A DNA stretch of 64,000 nt from Lujinxingia sediminis (GCF_004005565.1 NZ_SADD01000007.1:1-64000), one strand, 5' to 3'; positions 44,917 to 54,394 are shown, counted from the first letter of the stretch. Numbers and translations are program-made. Notes: generated by a model not told the origin, from the letters alone.

Positions 44917-44954
44917 CCTGAAGCCCCTTCCGGGGCTTCAGGTCCCGGTTTTTT
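44917..44954 (+). terminator. Terminator after the Cys-rich lipoprotein
   Basis: Arms CCTGAAGCCCC and GGGGCTTCAGG with a TTCC loop, followed by TCCCGGTTTTTT. Confidence 0.88.
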
Positions 44955-44964
44955 GGCCAGGCTC

Positions 44965-45000
44965 AAAACGCCCGCTGCGCTCGCGCAGCGGGCGTTTTTT
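44965..45000. terminator. Second, perfect hairpin terminator
   Basis: Arms AAAACGCCCGCTGCGC and GCGCAGCGGGCGTTTT with a two-base spacer, ending in T6. It is the second strong hairpin within 50 bp. Confidence 0.82.
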
Positions 45001-45377
45001 ATGCGCCGTGCCCACCCCGCCCTGCACCGCTGGCGCTGGCCCCCGGCCGCCTTTCATTGTAGCGTCCCCTCCATACTCAAGCGCCTCGCCACGCCACGCT
45101 TTACGCCCGGCACTCGTGACATCTTACGTCCCCAGATCCCCCGGGCCAGCCCCCGCGCTGGCCCGGAAACCACGTCTCTCCCCCCCTTTATGACGACACC
45201 ACAAACCCATATTCACACCGACAACCACCAGGCCGACAGCGATACAACCTTCGCTTCACGAAATCATGCAACAGCCACACCTATCCAATCACTCCACCAA
45301 CACTCCCCCACTTACCTTTTAAAGAAAACACAAAACCGATCAAAGCACTACACCCCAAAAAAAAGGACCGCAACAAC
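45001..45377. other. Intergenic region before the 267-aa lipoprotein gene
   Basis: No gene seen. The right half (45200-45377) is A/C-rich and GC-poor compared with the surroundings and probably contains the promoter of the next gene, but no clear -35/-10 pair stands out. Confidence 0.5.
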
Positions 45378-46181
45378 ATGACAAAACATCACCACACCAC
45401 CATCAAAAACACGCTCCTTTTCGCCCTCTCAACCCTTTTCCTCACAGCAGGTCTCGTGGCCTGCGGAGAGGGGGCAGACGAACCCGATCAAACCAGCAAT
45501 CAGGAGGACCGTGACCCTTCCGACAACATCGATCCGGATGTCACCGGAACCTCCCGCTGTGAGCTTCTTGAACCCGATGACACCACGATTGAAGGCCCCT
45601 TTGTAGCAGAACACGGACGCGTGGACATCAAAACGGATGCGGACCTTCGCCGCTTCCAGCGCATCACTGAAGTCATTGATGGGACACTCTGGATCATTCC
45701 CCAAAACATCTCCCTTGACTGTATCGAACTTCCAAACCTCAGACGCGTGGATCGCGAGGTACAGATCGCCAGCAGTTCGCCCACAGTCAAAACGATTAAC
45801 CTGCCTGTGCTTCAAAAAACGGGCATGATAACGCTCGATGAATCCGGCCACTCCGAATCTGTCATCTCCGAAGTCTATATTGAAAATCTGACTCACCTTG
45901 AAAGGCAAGGGTTCATGGGAGGCATCAAGGTCGCCGGCGCAGAAAACCTTACAACCTTCTCCGCACCTCGACTCAGCCATGCTGGCGATGTGTCTTTTAC
46001 ACACTCCCCCCTGCTCTCGAACATCGACGTCTCTTCCCTTAAAGAAGGGGTCACCAGCATGAGATTCGCCAGCCTCCCCTCCCTCTGTTACAGCTACGTT
46101 GCCTCCCTGGCCGAACAACTCGGCCTGAGCATCGCAGACTCTCAACAAGTCTGGGTGAGTGACGTCAAGAGCGACTGCTAA
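45378..46181 (+). CDS. Lipoprotein with receptor-L-domain-like repeats
   Basis: 267 aa. Signal peptide and lipobox 'TAGLVACGE', then an acidic linker (residues 32-55). The remainder shows leucine-rich-type steps ('FQRITEVIDGTLWIIPQNI', 'IELPNLRRVDREVQIASSS', 'INLPVLQKTGMITLDES', 'LTHLERQGFMGGIKVAGAEN', 'FSAPRLSHAGDVSFTHSPLL'). Each follows the pattern L-P-x-L-x-x-(I/V) with a beta strand, as in receptor L-domain or leucine-rich surface proteins of Deltaproteobacteria. It ends in a Cys that may pair with 'SLCYSY'. Codon use is less GC-rich than neighbours. Probably an outer-membrane surface binding protein. Confidence 0.78.
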   Translation: MTKHHHTTIKNTLLFALSTLFLTAGLVACGEGADEPDQTSNQEDRDPSDNIDPDVTGTSRCELLEPDDTTIEGPFVAEHGRVDIKTDADLRRFQRITEVIDGTLWIIPQNISLDCIELPNLRRVDREVQIASSSPTVKTINLPVLQKTGMITLDESGHSESVISEVYIENLTHLERQGFMGGIKVAGAENLTTFSAPRLSHAGDVSFTHSPLLSNIDVSSLKEGVTSMRFASLPSLCYSYVASLAEQLGLSIADSQQVWVSDVKSDC

Positions 46182-46220
46182 ACCGCGTCGAAGCCCCCCT
46201 TCAACGCGGCACCAAACACC

Positions 46221-46253
46221 AAAAAAGCCGACCCCTGGGGGGTCGGCTTTTTT
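46221..46253 (+). terminator. Terminator after the L-domain lipoprotein
   Basis: A/T-flanked hairpin: AAAAAAGCCGACCCC and GGGGTCGGCTTTTTT overlapping at a four-base loop. Confidence 0.9.
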
Positions 46254-46565
46254 AGTCTGACATCGCTGCTGTATCGGCCGTTAAACCCGCAGGCATCGCT
46301 CCCCTCCTCCATCGCTCGCGGCGTCATATCCCCACACTATTCGCCCCGGCTCAACTGTGTTAGGACGCCGAAAGCACACCACAATCTCGGAATGCGGCGC
46401 TTTCGATGCCATCGACGCTGCTTCCATAAAGGCCCACGGCCTACCTGTAGCCCCTGTTTCTGACTCTCGGCCCCTCGGCCCAACCGAATACCCGGGAAGC
46501 ACATCTTTGACGTTGGCGGTTTGACGCCGGCAGCCGGAACCAACCCCCACATGATGGAGGCCGAA
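46254..46565. other. Intergenic region before the M23 peptidase gene
   Basis: About 310 bp without a gene that I can support. Open frames on the minus strand have atypical composition and no ribosome-binding site. It should contain the promoter of the peptidase gene. Confidence 0.45.
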
Positions 46566-47507
46566 GTGGCAACAATCATCATCGGCATCACCCTCTTTGC
46601 TCACCTCATCCTGGCCCCCATCCTTATCGCCTGGGTGGCCTTCAGCCGTACAAACGCTCGCCTCTACTGGCTTCTCGTAACGCTCTTTACGGCCTCGTTT
46701 CTCGCCACGATGCACGTCGCCGGTGCCGGCTGGAGCTGGTTCGGCTTGTTCTGGCGCTGGCTCTTCCTGGCGCTCTTTGTACTCGCTATCGGACGCTTTC
46801 TGCGAAAGCGCTGGAGCCAGCTTCCCTGGCTTCCCCCCAAAAAAGTCAAACCCTGGCTGGCCACCCTGCTCGTCGGACTACTCGCCGTCTACTTTCTGAC
46901 CTCGATCCCCTACCTGGTCTCGGCCGGCTCCCACGACGGTCGCACCACCGAGCTGACCTGGCCTCTTCCCGACGGCGACTTCTTTATCATGCACGGCGGC
47001 GGCAATGAGGCCGTCAACCACCACTACAACGTCCCGGCCCAGCGCTACGGCCTCGACATCGTGCAGCTCAATGACTACGGCGTTCGCGCCCGGGGCCTCC
47101 TGCCCCCAACACTCGACGCCTACGCCATCTACCGCACCCCCGTGCTGGCTCCCTGCGACGGCGAGGTGCTCGCTGCGCGCAATGACCTCCCTGACCAGAA
47201 ACCGATGGAGATGGACCCCGACAATCTCCTGGGCAACCACCTCACCATCCACTGCCACGACCTCACCATCGTGCTGGCCCACCTGCTGGAGGGCACCCTG
47301 CGCGTCGACGTCGGTGACCACGTCCGCGCCGGCCAATCCATCGCCGAGGTCGGAAACACCGGCAACACCTCCGAGCCCCACCTCCACATCCACGCCGTCG
47401 AGGGCCGCGTCACCGACCACGATGAACTGGCGTTTAAGGGCAAGGGCCGGTCGATGACCTTCAGCGGCCGCTTTTTGCAGCGAAACGATCGTGTGGACGT
47501 CCGCTGA
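46566..47507 (+). CDS. Membrane-anchored M23 (LytM-like) peptidase
   Basis: 313 aa. Four N-terminal hydrophobic segments (about residues 2-22, 32-48, 53-75 and 96-112) precede a periplasmic M23 domain. Zinc-site regions: 'AQRYGLDIVQL' (the H-x-G-x-D position has Arg in place of His, as in the 'QRYALD' subgroup), and 'GNTSEPHLHIHAVEG' with the HxH pair. An earlier His ('NEAVNHHYNV') may substitute. Acts on peptidoglycan cross-links or is a regulator of such enzymes. The GTG at 46566 has GGAGG five bases upstream; ATG codons at 46551 and 46554 lack a good site. Confidence 0.82.
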   Translation: MATIIIGITLFAHLILAPILIAWVAFSRTNARLYWLLVTLFTASFLATMHVAGAGWSWFGLFWRWLFLALFVLAIGRFLRKRWSQLPWLPPKKVKPWLATLLVGLLAVYFLTSIPYLVSAGSHDGRTTELTWPLPDGDFFIMHGGGNEAVNHHYNVPAQRYGLDIVQLNDYGVRARGLLPPTLDAYAIYRTPVLAPCDGEVLAARNDLPDQKPMEMDPDNLLGNHLTIHCHDLTIVLAHLLEGTLRVDVGDHVRAGQSIAEVGNTGNTSEPHLHIHAVEGRVTDHDELAFKGKGRSMTFSGRFLQRNDRVDVR

Positions 47508-47852
47508 CGCCTTTGCGGGGCTCTCCCCCGGCCAGCGCGTCACCCTTCCATCGCATCGCGTTGCCGCCCTCCTCGCCAGCCCCGCACCGACCACCTGCGC
47601 ATTGACGCTCGCTGCCGACACACCTACCGTGACCCCATTCCAAACGTGAACGTTCATCGGGAGCGCTACCGCGACCGCTCCCGATCGACGAGGTGGGCAC
47701 CACGCACGGTGTGCTCGGCCGTAGAGCCCTCGCTGAGTGTGAGATGTACGACGCTGTGAGCAGGGGGCTTTCGAGCCATGGGGGGTGCTCGATTGCTTCA
47801 GTCGCGACTCAACCGGTTTCTTAAAGAGAGACCTGCAGCGATGGAGATTCCT
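47508..47852. other. Intergenic region before the 277-aa gene
   Basis: No gene seen. It contains a hairpin CGGGAGCG...CGCTCCCG near 47658-47683 without a T-run, and the short palindrome AACGTGAACGTT near 47643. Either could be a regulatory site; neither is assigned. Confidence 0.4.
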
Positions 47853-48686
47853 ATGTTCGAAACCAACGGCGACACGCTCAACCTCTACAAGCAGGGCATC
47901 GGCAGCATGCTCTTCTGTCTCGACGACCTCGGCCCCAAAGCCGCCGCACGCAGCTTTGATGCCCTCATCGACCGCATCAACACCAGCCGCAACCTCTGCG
48001 AACACGCCCGCAAGCTCGACTACGACTGGCAGCAATCCAAACTCAGCGGCCCGGCCAAACGCAACGAAGCGATGAAGACCGACGTCAAGATCGACCGCAC
48101 CCTGGGCCAGATCTTCACGATCGCGCAGACCTTCGCCACCGGCGAGACCGACTCCCCCCAACGCGCCGCCGGCCAGCGCATCACGCAGTCGGTCTTTCGC
48201 AAGGGCGTCTTTCCCATCACCGCCCTCAAATACGAGGACCAGCACGCCTCCGTCCACGAGCTCAGCCACCGCCTCCAAAACGAGCTGGCCGGCGACATCG
48301 ACACCCTGGGTCTCTCCGGCATGGTCGCCAACCTGGTCGAGTTCAACGACCTCTTCGGCCAGCAACTCTCGGTCCACGACAACGTCCTGACCTTCGACAT
48401 GGTGCAGGCTGCCCGCCAGGAGGCCGAGGAGAGCTTCGCCCGGGTCGTGCTGCTGGCCCTGGCGCTGACGATGGACGATCTGGCGGCTCGCTCCGAGCTT
48501 TTGTCGGCGGTGCGGGATCAGCAGGAGCGTACGGCACGGTACCGCCGTCGCCGCTCCACTATGCCGGTGGTTGATGCCGAAACCGGCGAAATCATCGACG
48601 CAGAAGAAGGCGACGATTCGGGCACTCTGGCCGATGTCAACGCCGGCGCTCCGATCGGTGGGCACTCGCCAGCGCTCAGCGAATGA
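47853..48686 (+). CDS. Hypothetical protein, paralogue of the 28739-29554 product
   Basis: 277 aa, helical and soluble. The ATG at 47853 ('MFETNGDTLN') has GGAG six bases upstream and matches the N-terminal position of the paralogue; ATGs at 47778 and 47841 are alternatives. Shared features with the 28.7-kb copy are the 'LGL' motif, 'FDMVQAAR', 'VRDQQERTARYRRRR' and 'DAETGEIIDAEEGDD' near the C terminus. The C-terminal tail is acidic rather than Pro-rich. Family not recognised. It is transcribed alone and closed by a strong terminator. Confidence 0.72.
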   Translation: MFETNGDTLNLYKQGIGSMLFCLDDLGPKAAARSFDALIDRINTSRNLCEHARKLDYDWQQSKLSGPAKRNEAMKTDVKIDRTLGQIFTIAQTFATGETDSPQRAAGQRITQSVFRKGVFPITALKYEDQHASVHELSHRLQNELAGDIDTLGLSGMVANLVEFNDLFGQQLSVHDNVLTFDMVQAARQEAEESFARVVLLALALTMDDLAARSELLSAVRDQQERTARYRRRRSTMPVVDAETGEIIDAEEGDDSGTLADVNAGAPIGGHSPALSE

Positions 48687-48731
48687 ACCCCTTCAGACCT
48701 TGAGGGCCAGGGTCATCCGGATGGCCTTGTT

Positions 48732-48792
48732 AGCCCCTCGGCGTTTGCGTCATTCCTCTAAGGGATGGCGTGAGCGTCGAGGGGCTTTTTTT
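48732..48792 (+). terminator. Terminator after the 277-aa gene
   Basis: Arms AGCCCCTCG (48732-48740) and CGAGGGGCT (48778-48786) enclose a 37-base structured loop; a run of T follows. Confidence 0.75.
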
Positions 48793-48830
48793 CGTCTCAT
48801 GGCGTGGCGAGCCGCGGGTCGACCCACGCC

Positions 48831-49130
48831 CTAAGGGTAGGTCGATAGCTCGGCGCGCTTTGCGAAAGGCGCGCTAAGGGTAGGTCGATAGCTCGGCGCG
48901 CTCTACAAGCGGCGGCGCAAGCCTCCTCCCAACCCAATGCGGCGAGCATCGAGGCGCGACGCGAGCCTTCCCCCAACCCACAGCGGCGAGGGTCGAGGCG
49001 CAGCGCAAAGCCTCGAAGGTGGGTCGAGCGTGGGGGTCGAGGCCCGGCGCAAAGGCTCGAAGGTGGGTCGAGCGTGGGGGTCGAGGCCCGGCGCAAGGCT
49101 TCGACGGTGGGTTGAGCGTGTGGGTTCGAA
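48831..49130. repeat. 45-bp and 44-bp imperfect tandem repeats
   Basis: A 45-bp unit with CTAAGGGTAGGTCGATAGCT occurs at about 48831 and 48876. Then a 44-bp unit with GGGTCGAGCGTGGGGGTCGA repeats at 49021, 49065 and 49109, with a degenerate copy before it. No gene is apparent in 48793-49231. Confidence 0.8.
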
Positions 49131-49231
49131 GAGACTTGCAGGGTTGGGAGAAGGGTCAGGCGCGGCGGTCGAATGCTGGCGGGGGGGTTCAGTCTACGCA
49201 TCAGCATTAGAAGACTCAGCCCTTGTCTTGA

Positions 49232-51274
49232 TTAGGGACTCTCGTCACTCACAGCTTCCGCACCTTTCGCTTCGCTCAAAACCTGCTCTGATTCGTCGAC
49301 CAACTCGACTGAGGTCAGCTGGCTTTGCACCTCTTCAAGCCGTTCAAGAATCACTCTCCCTGCCAACCAGGTTGCCTTGCCATGTCGGCTACGGGCCTTC
49401 TCCACGGAGGCCACAAGCGCATCGATCAACGGGCGTTCAGCACATAGCCTCTTCAGCTCATCAGGCAGTCTTGACTCGTAGCGGGCTTTAAGAACGCCGA
49501 CCACGCTCAATCGGTCTCCGAGCGATAATAACTCAAAGGCACTAACAAACTGACTCTGTTCAAGACTCGCCAACACAGGCACGTCCGCGTACTCCCCCTT
49601 TGACCGTGCACGCGTAAGGTTTTCATACAACCATTGACTGTCGTGCAAGTTAGCCACAACTTTCAACTTGGCACATTCAACCAGGAGGTCCTGTTGTTGT
49701 TTTTCGAAGCACTCCACAGCAAAGCGATGAATCTCTTGAAACTCGTCGCTTTCCCAGGCATCAAATTGCCTATTTTTATACATAGACCCGATCAAACCAC
49801 CTGCATAGCGGTCAGCATCGGGACCCAACACCAACCCCCTTCTTCCTTTAAGCTCAGAAACATACGCCTTAGCCTCTCGAACAACACGTTTCACATCATA
49901 ATCCGGATGCCCGGTCAAAGCCAGATCAACCTTTACACCAAAGATATGCAAAAGAACCCCTAGACGATGCTCTCCATAATGAGCCAGCTCATCATCCACA
50001 AACCTCATAGCATCGTCATATTCACTATCATCCAACTCCCAAACATGGATCAACCTCTCCCACGGCTCTCGCCTTCCCCTATATGGCACAACAAAAGACT
50101 CAAAACCATCTTTAAGCTCATCGGACGGCACAAAGGAAAACGCAAAGAACTTTCCCCACGTTATGGGGAGCAAACCAACTGGCGTTGTCCAATGGATAAA
50201 CGCTTTATACTTAGGAACTGCCTGCACAGCGGCTCTGAGCAATTCCTCACCAAATTCCTCTATATCTCGTTGAGAGTAGGGCTCAGACTCTTTTCCAGAT
50301 TGCATCGCTACCCGAAGCATCGCACTGCGAAATCGAGGAACATCCTTCACGCTCAAACACCCCGACTTCACCTCATGAAGCATGATCGTCAACTCCTCTA
50401 TCACCACCTTCAAAAAGAGATATTCGGGACTGTCCTCTCCACATACTTCAAAAGCCCCGACCACGTCTTTTGGAAAGAGCATCAGCAAGCGCTGAAACTC
50501 TTCAAACGTGCTTCGAAGATGGCGTAAGTTCTCCGTACCTGACGCCTGATGAATTTGAACAATCATTTCCAGAAAAGGAGAAACTACAGGTTCAACACCC
50601 GGCTTCATATCTCTCAAAAAAGATTTAACAGCGCTGTCAACATCTGGCTGAAGGTGAAAACCTTTACCAACCAACTTCTCCTTCACGAGCTGATAACGCC
50701 TTTGCTTTCCATCTCCACCACCTTCGACTCCGACCAACGTTCGAATCTCATCTTCATTGGCGAGAATAACAACTTTACACCCATGATGCTCGACGAAGCT
50801 ATTAATATAGCCGAGAACGACATCCAGACTCATCGAACATCGCTCAAGGTCATCAAATATCAAGATATGACCTTTGACTTCGGAGAGCCATCCGCTCACC
50901 GCATCGGCCACGCCTTTCGCTTGCAGGCTGGTGGTGACACTTGACTTATCTTCATGACTTAAGGGAGCGCGATAGGCAAACCTCATCGCATCTTTTCCCA
51001 AAAGAGCGAAAATCCGCGCGGGTTTCGAGGCCAAAACAGGATGCATCTGCGCAAAAAACTGATCCTGGATATCGGAAACTTTGGCGACACCATAAAGACT
51101 CACATAAAGGATCTGAGCATCGTCGAACGTCCCTTCCCAATGCTCCTTTAGACGATTAACAAAAAAAGTCTTTCCCACTCCCCATTTCCCATGAATCAAG
51201 ACTGCATAACGAGCATCAACATCTGAATCAAAGTAATATTCAAGGTAGTTTTCGATATGCGTATTCAGACCCAT
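49232..51274 (-). CDS. KAP-family P-loop NTPase
   Basis: 680 aa. Walker A 'HGKWGVGKTFFVNRL' near residue 35 and Walker B 'HILIFDDLERCSM' near 140, followed by 'VVILANEDEIRTL' (sensor region), which is the KAP P-loop pattern. KAP NTPases are known from phage exclusion (PifA) and other defence loci, often membrane-associated; no clear transmembrane helix is inserted here. The frame is open up to 51493, but the ATG at 51274 gives a conventional KAP N terminus. Composition is clearly more AT-rich than the chromosome average here, suggesting acquisition. It carries no adjacent effector gene. Confidence 0.8.
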   Translation of the reverse strand: MGLNTHIENYLEYYFDSDVDARYAVLIHGKWGVGKTFFVNRLKEHWEGTFDDAQILYVSLYGVAKVSDIQDQFFAQMHPVLASKPARIFALLGKDAMRFAYRAPLSHEDKSSVTTSLQAKGVADAVSGWLSEVKGHILIFDDLERCSMSLDVVLGYINSFVEHHGCKVVILANEDEIRTLVGVEGGGDGKQRRYQLVKEKLVGKGFHLQPDVDSAVKSFLRDMKPGVEPVVSPFLEMIVQIHQASGTENLRHLRSTFEEFQRLLMLFPKDVVGAFEVCGEDSPEYLFLKVVIEELTIMLHEVKSGCLSVKDVPRFRSAMLRVAMQSGKESEPYSQRDIEEFGEELLRAAVQAVPKYKAFIHWTTPVGLLPITWGKFFAFSFVPSDELKDGFESFVVPYRGRREPWERLIHVWELDDSEYDDAMRFVDDELAHYGEHRLGVLLHIFGVKVDLALTGHPDYDVKRVVREAKAYVSELKGRRGLVLGPDADRYAGGLIGSMYKNRQFDAWESDEFQEIHRFAVECFEKQQQDLLVECAKLKVVANLHDSQWLYENLTRARSKGEYADVPVLASLEQSQFVSAFELLSLGDRLSVVGVLKARYESRLPDELKRLCAERPLIDALVASVEKARSRHGKATWLAGRVILERLEEVQSQLTSVELVDESEQVLSEAKGAEAVSDESP

Positions 51275-51671
51275 TTCCACCGCTCTCTCTTGTTTTATAA
51301 AAACCAAAGACTCGCAACTCCCAAACGGCACACACTTTCCCCAAAAAGAACAGCCCACAAACGCCATACCCAACTCCAAAAAAGATGCTACCAAATCATA
51401 CCCTCCCCCTGCGTCATGGGACTTACCTTCAACCTCAAAAACTGTCAAAACCACACCAAAAACATAAAATGTACGCCCACACAGATTCAACATCTCCTAA
51501 AATACGAAGGCACCGACAGAGCCCGGACGCCAATTTTATACGGATGGTGCTCTACGTCCAATGTGGCCGAGTTACCGAAGCCCTCCAATCACATCCATAC
51601 GCCTTCAATCTCCCCACACCGCCCACTTCTAGTGCACCGCCTGCTTCCAGTTTAAGGACGTGCGGCGAATA
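51275..51671. other. AT-rich region upstream of the KAP gene
   Basis: About 400 bp, low GC. The KAP frame continues open through 51493 and would add 73 residues, but these lack homology-like features. Otherwise I see no gene. The KAP promoter is expected here. Confidence 0.4.
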
Positions 51672-51709
51672 TAAAAAAACGGTCCCTTCAACGCTAATTA
51701 AAGGGACCG
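51672..51709 (-). terminator. Terminator of the YHYH lipoprotein gene
   Basis: Arms CGGTCCCTT (51680-51688) and AAGGGACCG (51701-51709). Read on the minus strand the hairpin is followed by a run of T. Confidence 0.8.
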
Positions 51710-51746
51710 CCCTTTCGACCGTTCTCAACGTATGATGATACGCGAA

Positions 51747-52001
51747 TCACTCGTCCGCCGCTCGCTCAGGAAAGGCCACAGGCGACTCGGGTTTTGACAC
51801 CGGTGGCGTGGACCTTGGTCTAGGCTGATGCCGTTCGCCATGACAATGCCGCACACCTTGTTCCTGACCCCATTTCTCGCAATTTGTCCGACACATATGA
51901 CACCCGTCAGAAGCGGTCCGTCCAGGGTGAGCCTCCGCCAAATTCGAGCATCCAATGATAATTACGAACGTCCCAAGACACGCGATCCACAGGCTCTTCA
52001 T
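51747..52001 (-). CDS. Small YHYH-type lipoprotein
   Basis: 84 aa. Signal sequence 'SLWIACLGTFVIIIGCS' with a lipobox-like Cys, then 'HPGRTASDGCHMCRTNCEKW' and 'GVRHCHGERH'. This matches the Cys/His pattern (HxGRTDxxGCHxCxxNC...YHCH) of small secreted YHYH-type proteins, with Tyr replaced by Arg. The four Cys and several His suggest metal binding or disulfides. The ATG at 52001 has AGGGA six bases upstream and is preferred to the GTG at 52016. It lies between the KAP and Mrr genes. Confidence 0.8.
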   Translation of the reverse strand: MKSLWIACLGTFVIIIGCSNLAEAHPGRTASDGCHMCRTNCEKWGQEQGVRHCHGERHQPRPRSTPPVSKPESPVAFPERAADE

Positions 52002-52101
52002 TTTCCATCCCTTCACTAAACGACACTACGTTTCTGTGCCTCTTAGCCCTCGCGCCGAACGGTCAACTTTTGGGACACGAGACACTCAGTATTTTTGTCT
52101 T

Positions 52102-53829
52102 TCAAGTCCCTGATCGGCGTTTGGCTCGCGCCTCGGCCACATCAAGGCGCACCTTATGACCATGCTCTTCCAACAAATAAACCAGGTTTGCTCCGTCGAT
52201 CAGCGAGATCGGCTTTCCATTGGCAAAGCTTCGAGTATCTCGCCCGAAATGCGCAGTCGTCACCAGGAGGCCTTTGGTGGCGCCCTCGGAAATCATCGTG
52301 CCGTAGAGGTCTCGGACTGCCGAAACCGGCACCACATTGGTGTAGCGCTTGGCCTGAATGACGAACTTTCCGCCGCGAATTGGGTCCGGATCAAACGCTA
52401 TCGCGTCGACTCCTCCATCGTTGCTGGCTTGCGTCACCTTTACTTCGGTGTCTGCACCCGAGAACATTTCGCTAAAGAGCTCCCGAACCAGGTGCTCAAA
52501 CTGCTCCCAGGGCATCTCGGCCAGATTGCTCTTGCTATTATACTCGGCCAAAACCTCTTTGGATTCGACAAAGCGATTGTCCGCCCGGTTCAGCTGCATG
52601 ATGGGCTTTACAGGCGCGAGCTGAGAAAGGGGGCCAGCCACGACCCCCTTGAGTTGTCTCAAACATTCTGCCGGGTCGACGCGCTCGAGCTGAATCGCCT
52701 CAAATGCACTCCGTTCTGTCGAAACCGAGATCACGCAGGACGTCTCATCGTGACCGGTCGCCTTATTGAGCGCAGTCACCCAACCATTAACAACCACCGC
52801 CTGAATATGCGGTGTGTATAGCGACTCGAACACCTCATGAATCGTGCGAAGGATCGTCTGCTGAACGACAGTCTCGTAGAGCGCGTCGTGATCCTTCTTC
52901 TTCATCTTAATTTCTTTTTGCTCCTTTCTGCTCGCGATGAACTTGTAGCCTTCCACATCCGAAATCTCATCCTGAGACGGCAGTGTGAGGTCGATGACTA
53001 TAGTCTCCGACGGCTGATCGTAGGTAGCCTCATGAGCGACATAGTACCCCTCAGGGTACTCGCTTCTCTCAAAGACCTCCCGCAAATACTCGATAATGGC
53101 TTTGGGATGGCCGGCTTCAAACTGAGTCTTAAACGCCATGATCGATTCATTTCGACGACGTTGCTCGCGCAGAAAATTCGCCGCACTCACTTCATGAGCA
53201 CGTTGTGCTACCGCGAGTCGCGCCCGATAGTCCTCCCGTGCACGCGCGAGATTTTGCTGCATCCCCTCACATGTCGCCGCATAACTTTGCTCGAGCTCCT
53301 CCGTCCGCTGGAGTCTGTTCCTCTTCATTTGAGGCAGAAGCCACTCCCAAAACGACGCCTTTGGAAGCTCTGGAAAAGGCGGCTTTTCAGGCGCTGCAGG
53401 GAGCGATTCAGGAAATGCAAAGGGTGGAGGGGGCTGCCGATCCACCAAGGCCTGCCAGTCGATTCGATCATCGATTGTTAGCGTGGCGTGCAAAATGCCT
53501 CGAAGACGACGTATCAAGACCTTGGCCTCTTCATCGGCGACTTCACACGCCGCCGCAGCACGTTTTTTGTCGTCTTTTTCGGCTTGAATGACTCGTTTCT
53601 TAATTTCCTCGGCGGCCCACTTTTCCAACTGGTCTTCACATTTTTGCCGAACTGCGCCGTACTCTTTACCTTTTATAACGCGTTCTTTTCCCAAAAAATC
53701 GTTCCGTATGGACGCCTCATACATGGGTGCATTGCGACGATTCCCTGCCGGCGTCCTCCACTCTTCGTGAATTCTAACCGAGTAATTGCGCCCTTGAACT
53801 GCCCGTCGAATCGCGGCTTGATCGACCAT
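52102..53829 (-). CDS. Mrr-type restriction endonuclease-like protein
   Basis: 575 aa. The C-terminal about 120 residues form the Mrr_cat PD-(D/E)XK domain: 'MPWEQFEHLVRELFSEMF', 'TQASNDGGVDAIAFD' (catalytic Asp) and 'GKFVIQAKRYTNV' (Q-x-K). The N-terminal about 430 residues are unrelated to canonical Mrr. They include a charged coiled coil (about residues 60-110 and 180-240) and a mixed alpha/beta part, perhaps the target-sensing or effector-binding region. Mrr enzymes cut methylated DNA. The ATG at 53829 has GAGG six bases upstream; a TTG two codons earlier is possible. Likely a type IV restriction or related defence protein. Confidence 0.87.
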   Translation of the reverse strand: MVDQAAIRRAVQGRNYSVRIHEEWRTPAGNRRNAPMYEASIRNDFLGKERVIKGKEYGAVRQKCEDQLEKWAAEEIKKRVIQAEKDDKKRAAAACEVADEEAKVLIRRLRGILHATLTIDDRIDWQALVDRQPPPPFAFPESLPAAPEKPPFPELPKASFWEWLLPQMKRNRLQRTEELEQSYAATCEGMQQNLARAREDYRARLAVAQRAHEVSAANFLREQRRRNESIMAFKTQFEAGHPKAIIEYLREVFERSEYPEGYYVAHEATYDQPSETIVIDLTLPSQDEISDVEGYKFIASRKEQKEIKMKKKDHDALYETVVQQTILRTIHEVFESLYTPHIQAVVVNGWVTALNKATGHDETSCVISVSTERSAFEAIQLERVDPAECLRQLKGVVAGPLSQLAPVKPIMQLNRADNRFVESKEVLAEYNSKSNLAEMPWEQFEHLVRELFSEMFSGADTEVKVTQASNDGGVDAIAFDPDPIRGGKFVIQAKRYTNVVPVSAVRDLYGTMISEGATKGLLVTTAHFGRDTRSFANGKPISLIDGANLVYLLEEHGHKVRLDVAEARAKRRSGT

Positions 53830-54026
53830 CTCCAACCTCGTTTGGTACGTTGGCCCCCAGATCTCTCCAGGGACAACGGGATAATGAAAAAAAACCTTGC
53901 GGCCTTAAACAAATGGGTTTCGGTGCATCAGGTCCCACGACCTAGCGGACAATTCGAGATCCCTCGCTAGCCCCCGAATTGCGTCATTTTCTTCGATGAA
54001 CCAAAACGGCTACACACCATGACGGT

Positions 54027-54179
54027 ATGTCGTTCCAAAATATACCAAGACCGTTACCTCGCATTCTTTACGTGCTGCATCTCGTGATTCACTTGGCAAA
54101 TCCGAGAGCCTATCAGTTTCGCAGATGGCTTGTAACATTATTTATCATTTCGCTTGGTGCAGTGGCAATCGTTGCCTGA
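54027..54179 (+). CDS. Possible 50-aa single-pass membrane peptide
   Basis: An ATG frame of 50 codons encoding a basic N terminus ('NIPRPLPRILYVLHLVIH') and a C-terminal hydrophobic helix ('WLVTLFIISLGAVAIVA'). The positive-inside layout fits a small membrane protein. No strong ribosome-binding site is visible. It lies in the AT-rich gap between the Mrr gene and the Xre-RES pair. Apart from it, 53830-54394 holds nothing I can recognise. Confidence 0.3.
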   Translation: MSFQNIPRPLPRILYVLHLVIHLANPRAYQFRRWLVTLFIISLGAVAIVA

Positions 54180-54394
54180 ACTATCTCGACGCGTTCTTCG
54201 GTTGGACTCGTAGCGGTCAGCTACCGCTCTTTCCCCATCCCCCCTTTTCTTCTCCGCGACCAAGCCACAAACCCAAACCCACCCCCTCTTGAAATACCCC
54301 TCCCCTGGCCCCCTGTTACATCTGTGTGTATTCTCACCATCACCTGTTACACCCTACCGCCCGCACTTCACCTCCCATCCTACCCGGAGGCCCG

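Noticed and set aside
49634-51655. Plus-strand frames opposite the KAP gene
   Set aside because: Antisense to a gene with clear Walker motifs; no ribosome-binding sites or family features.
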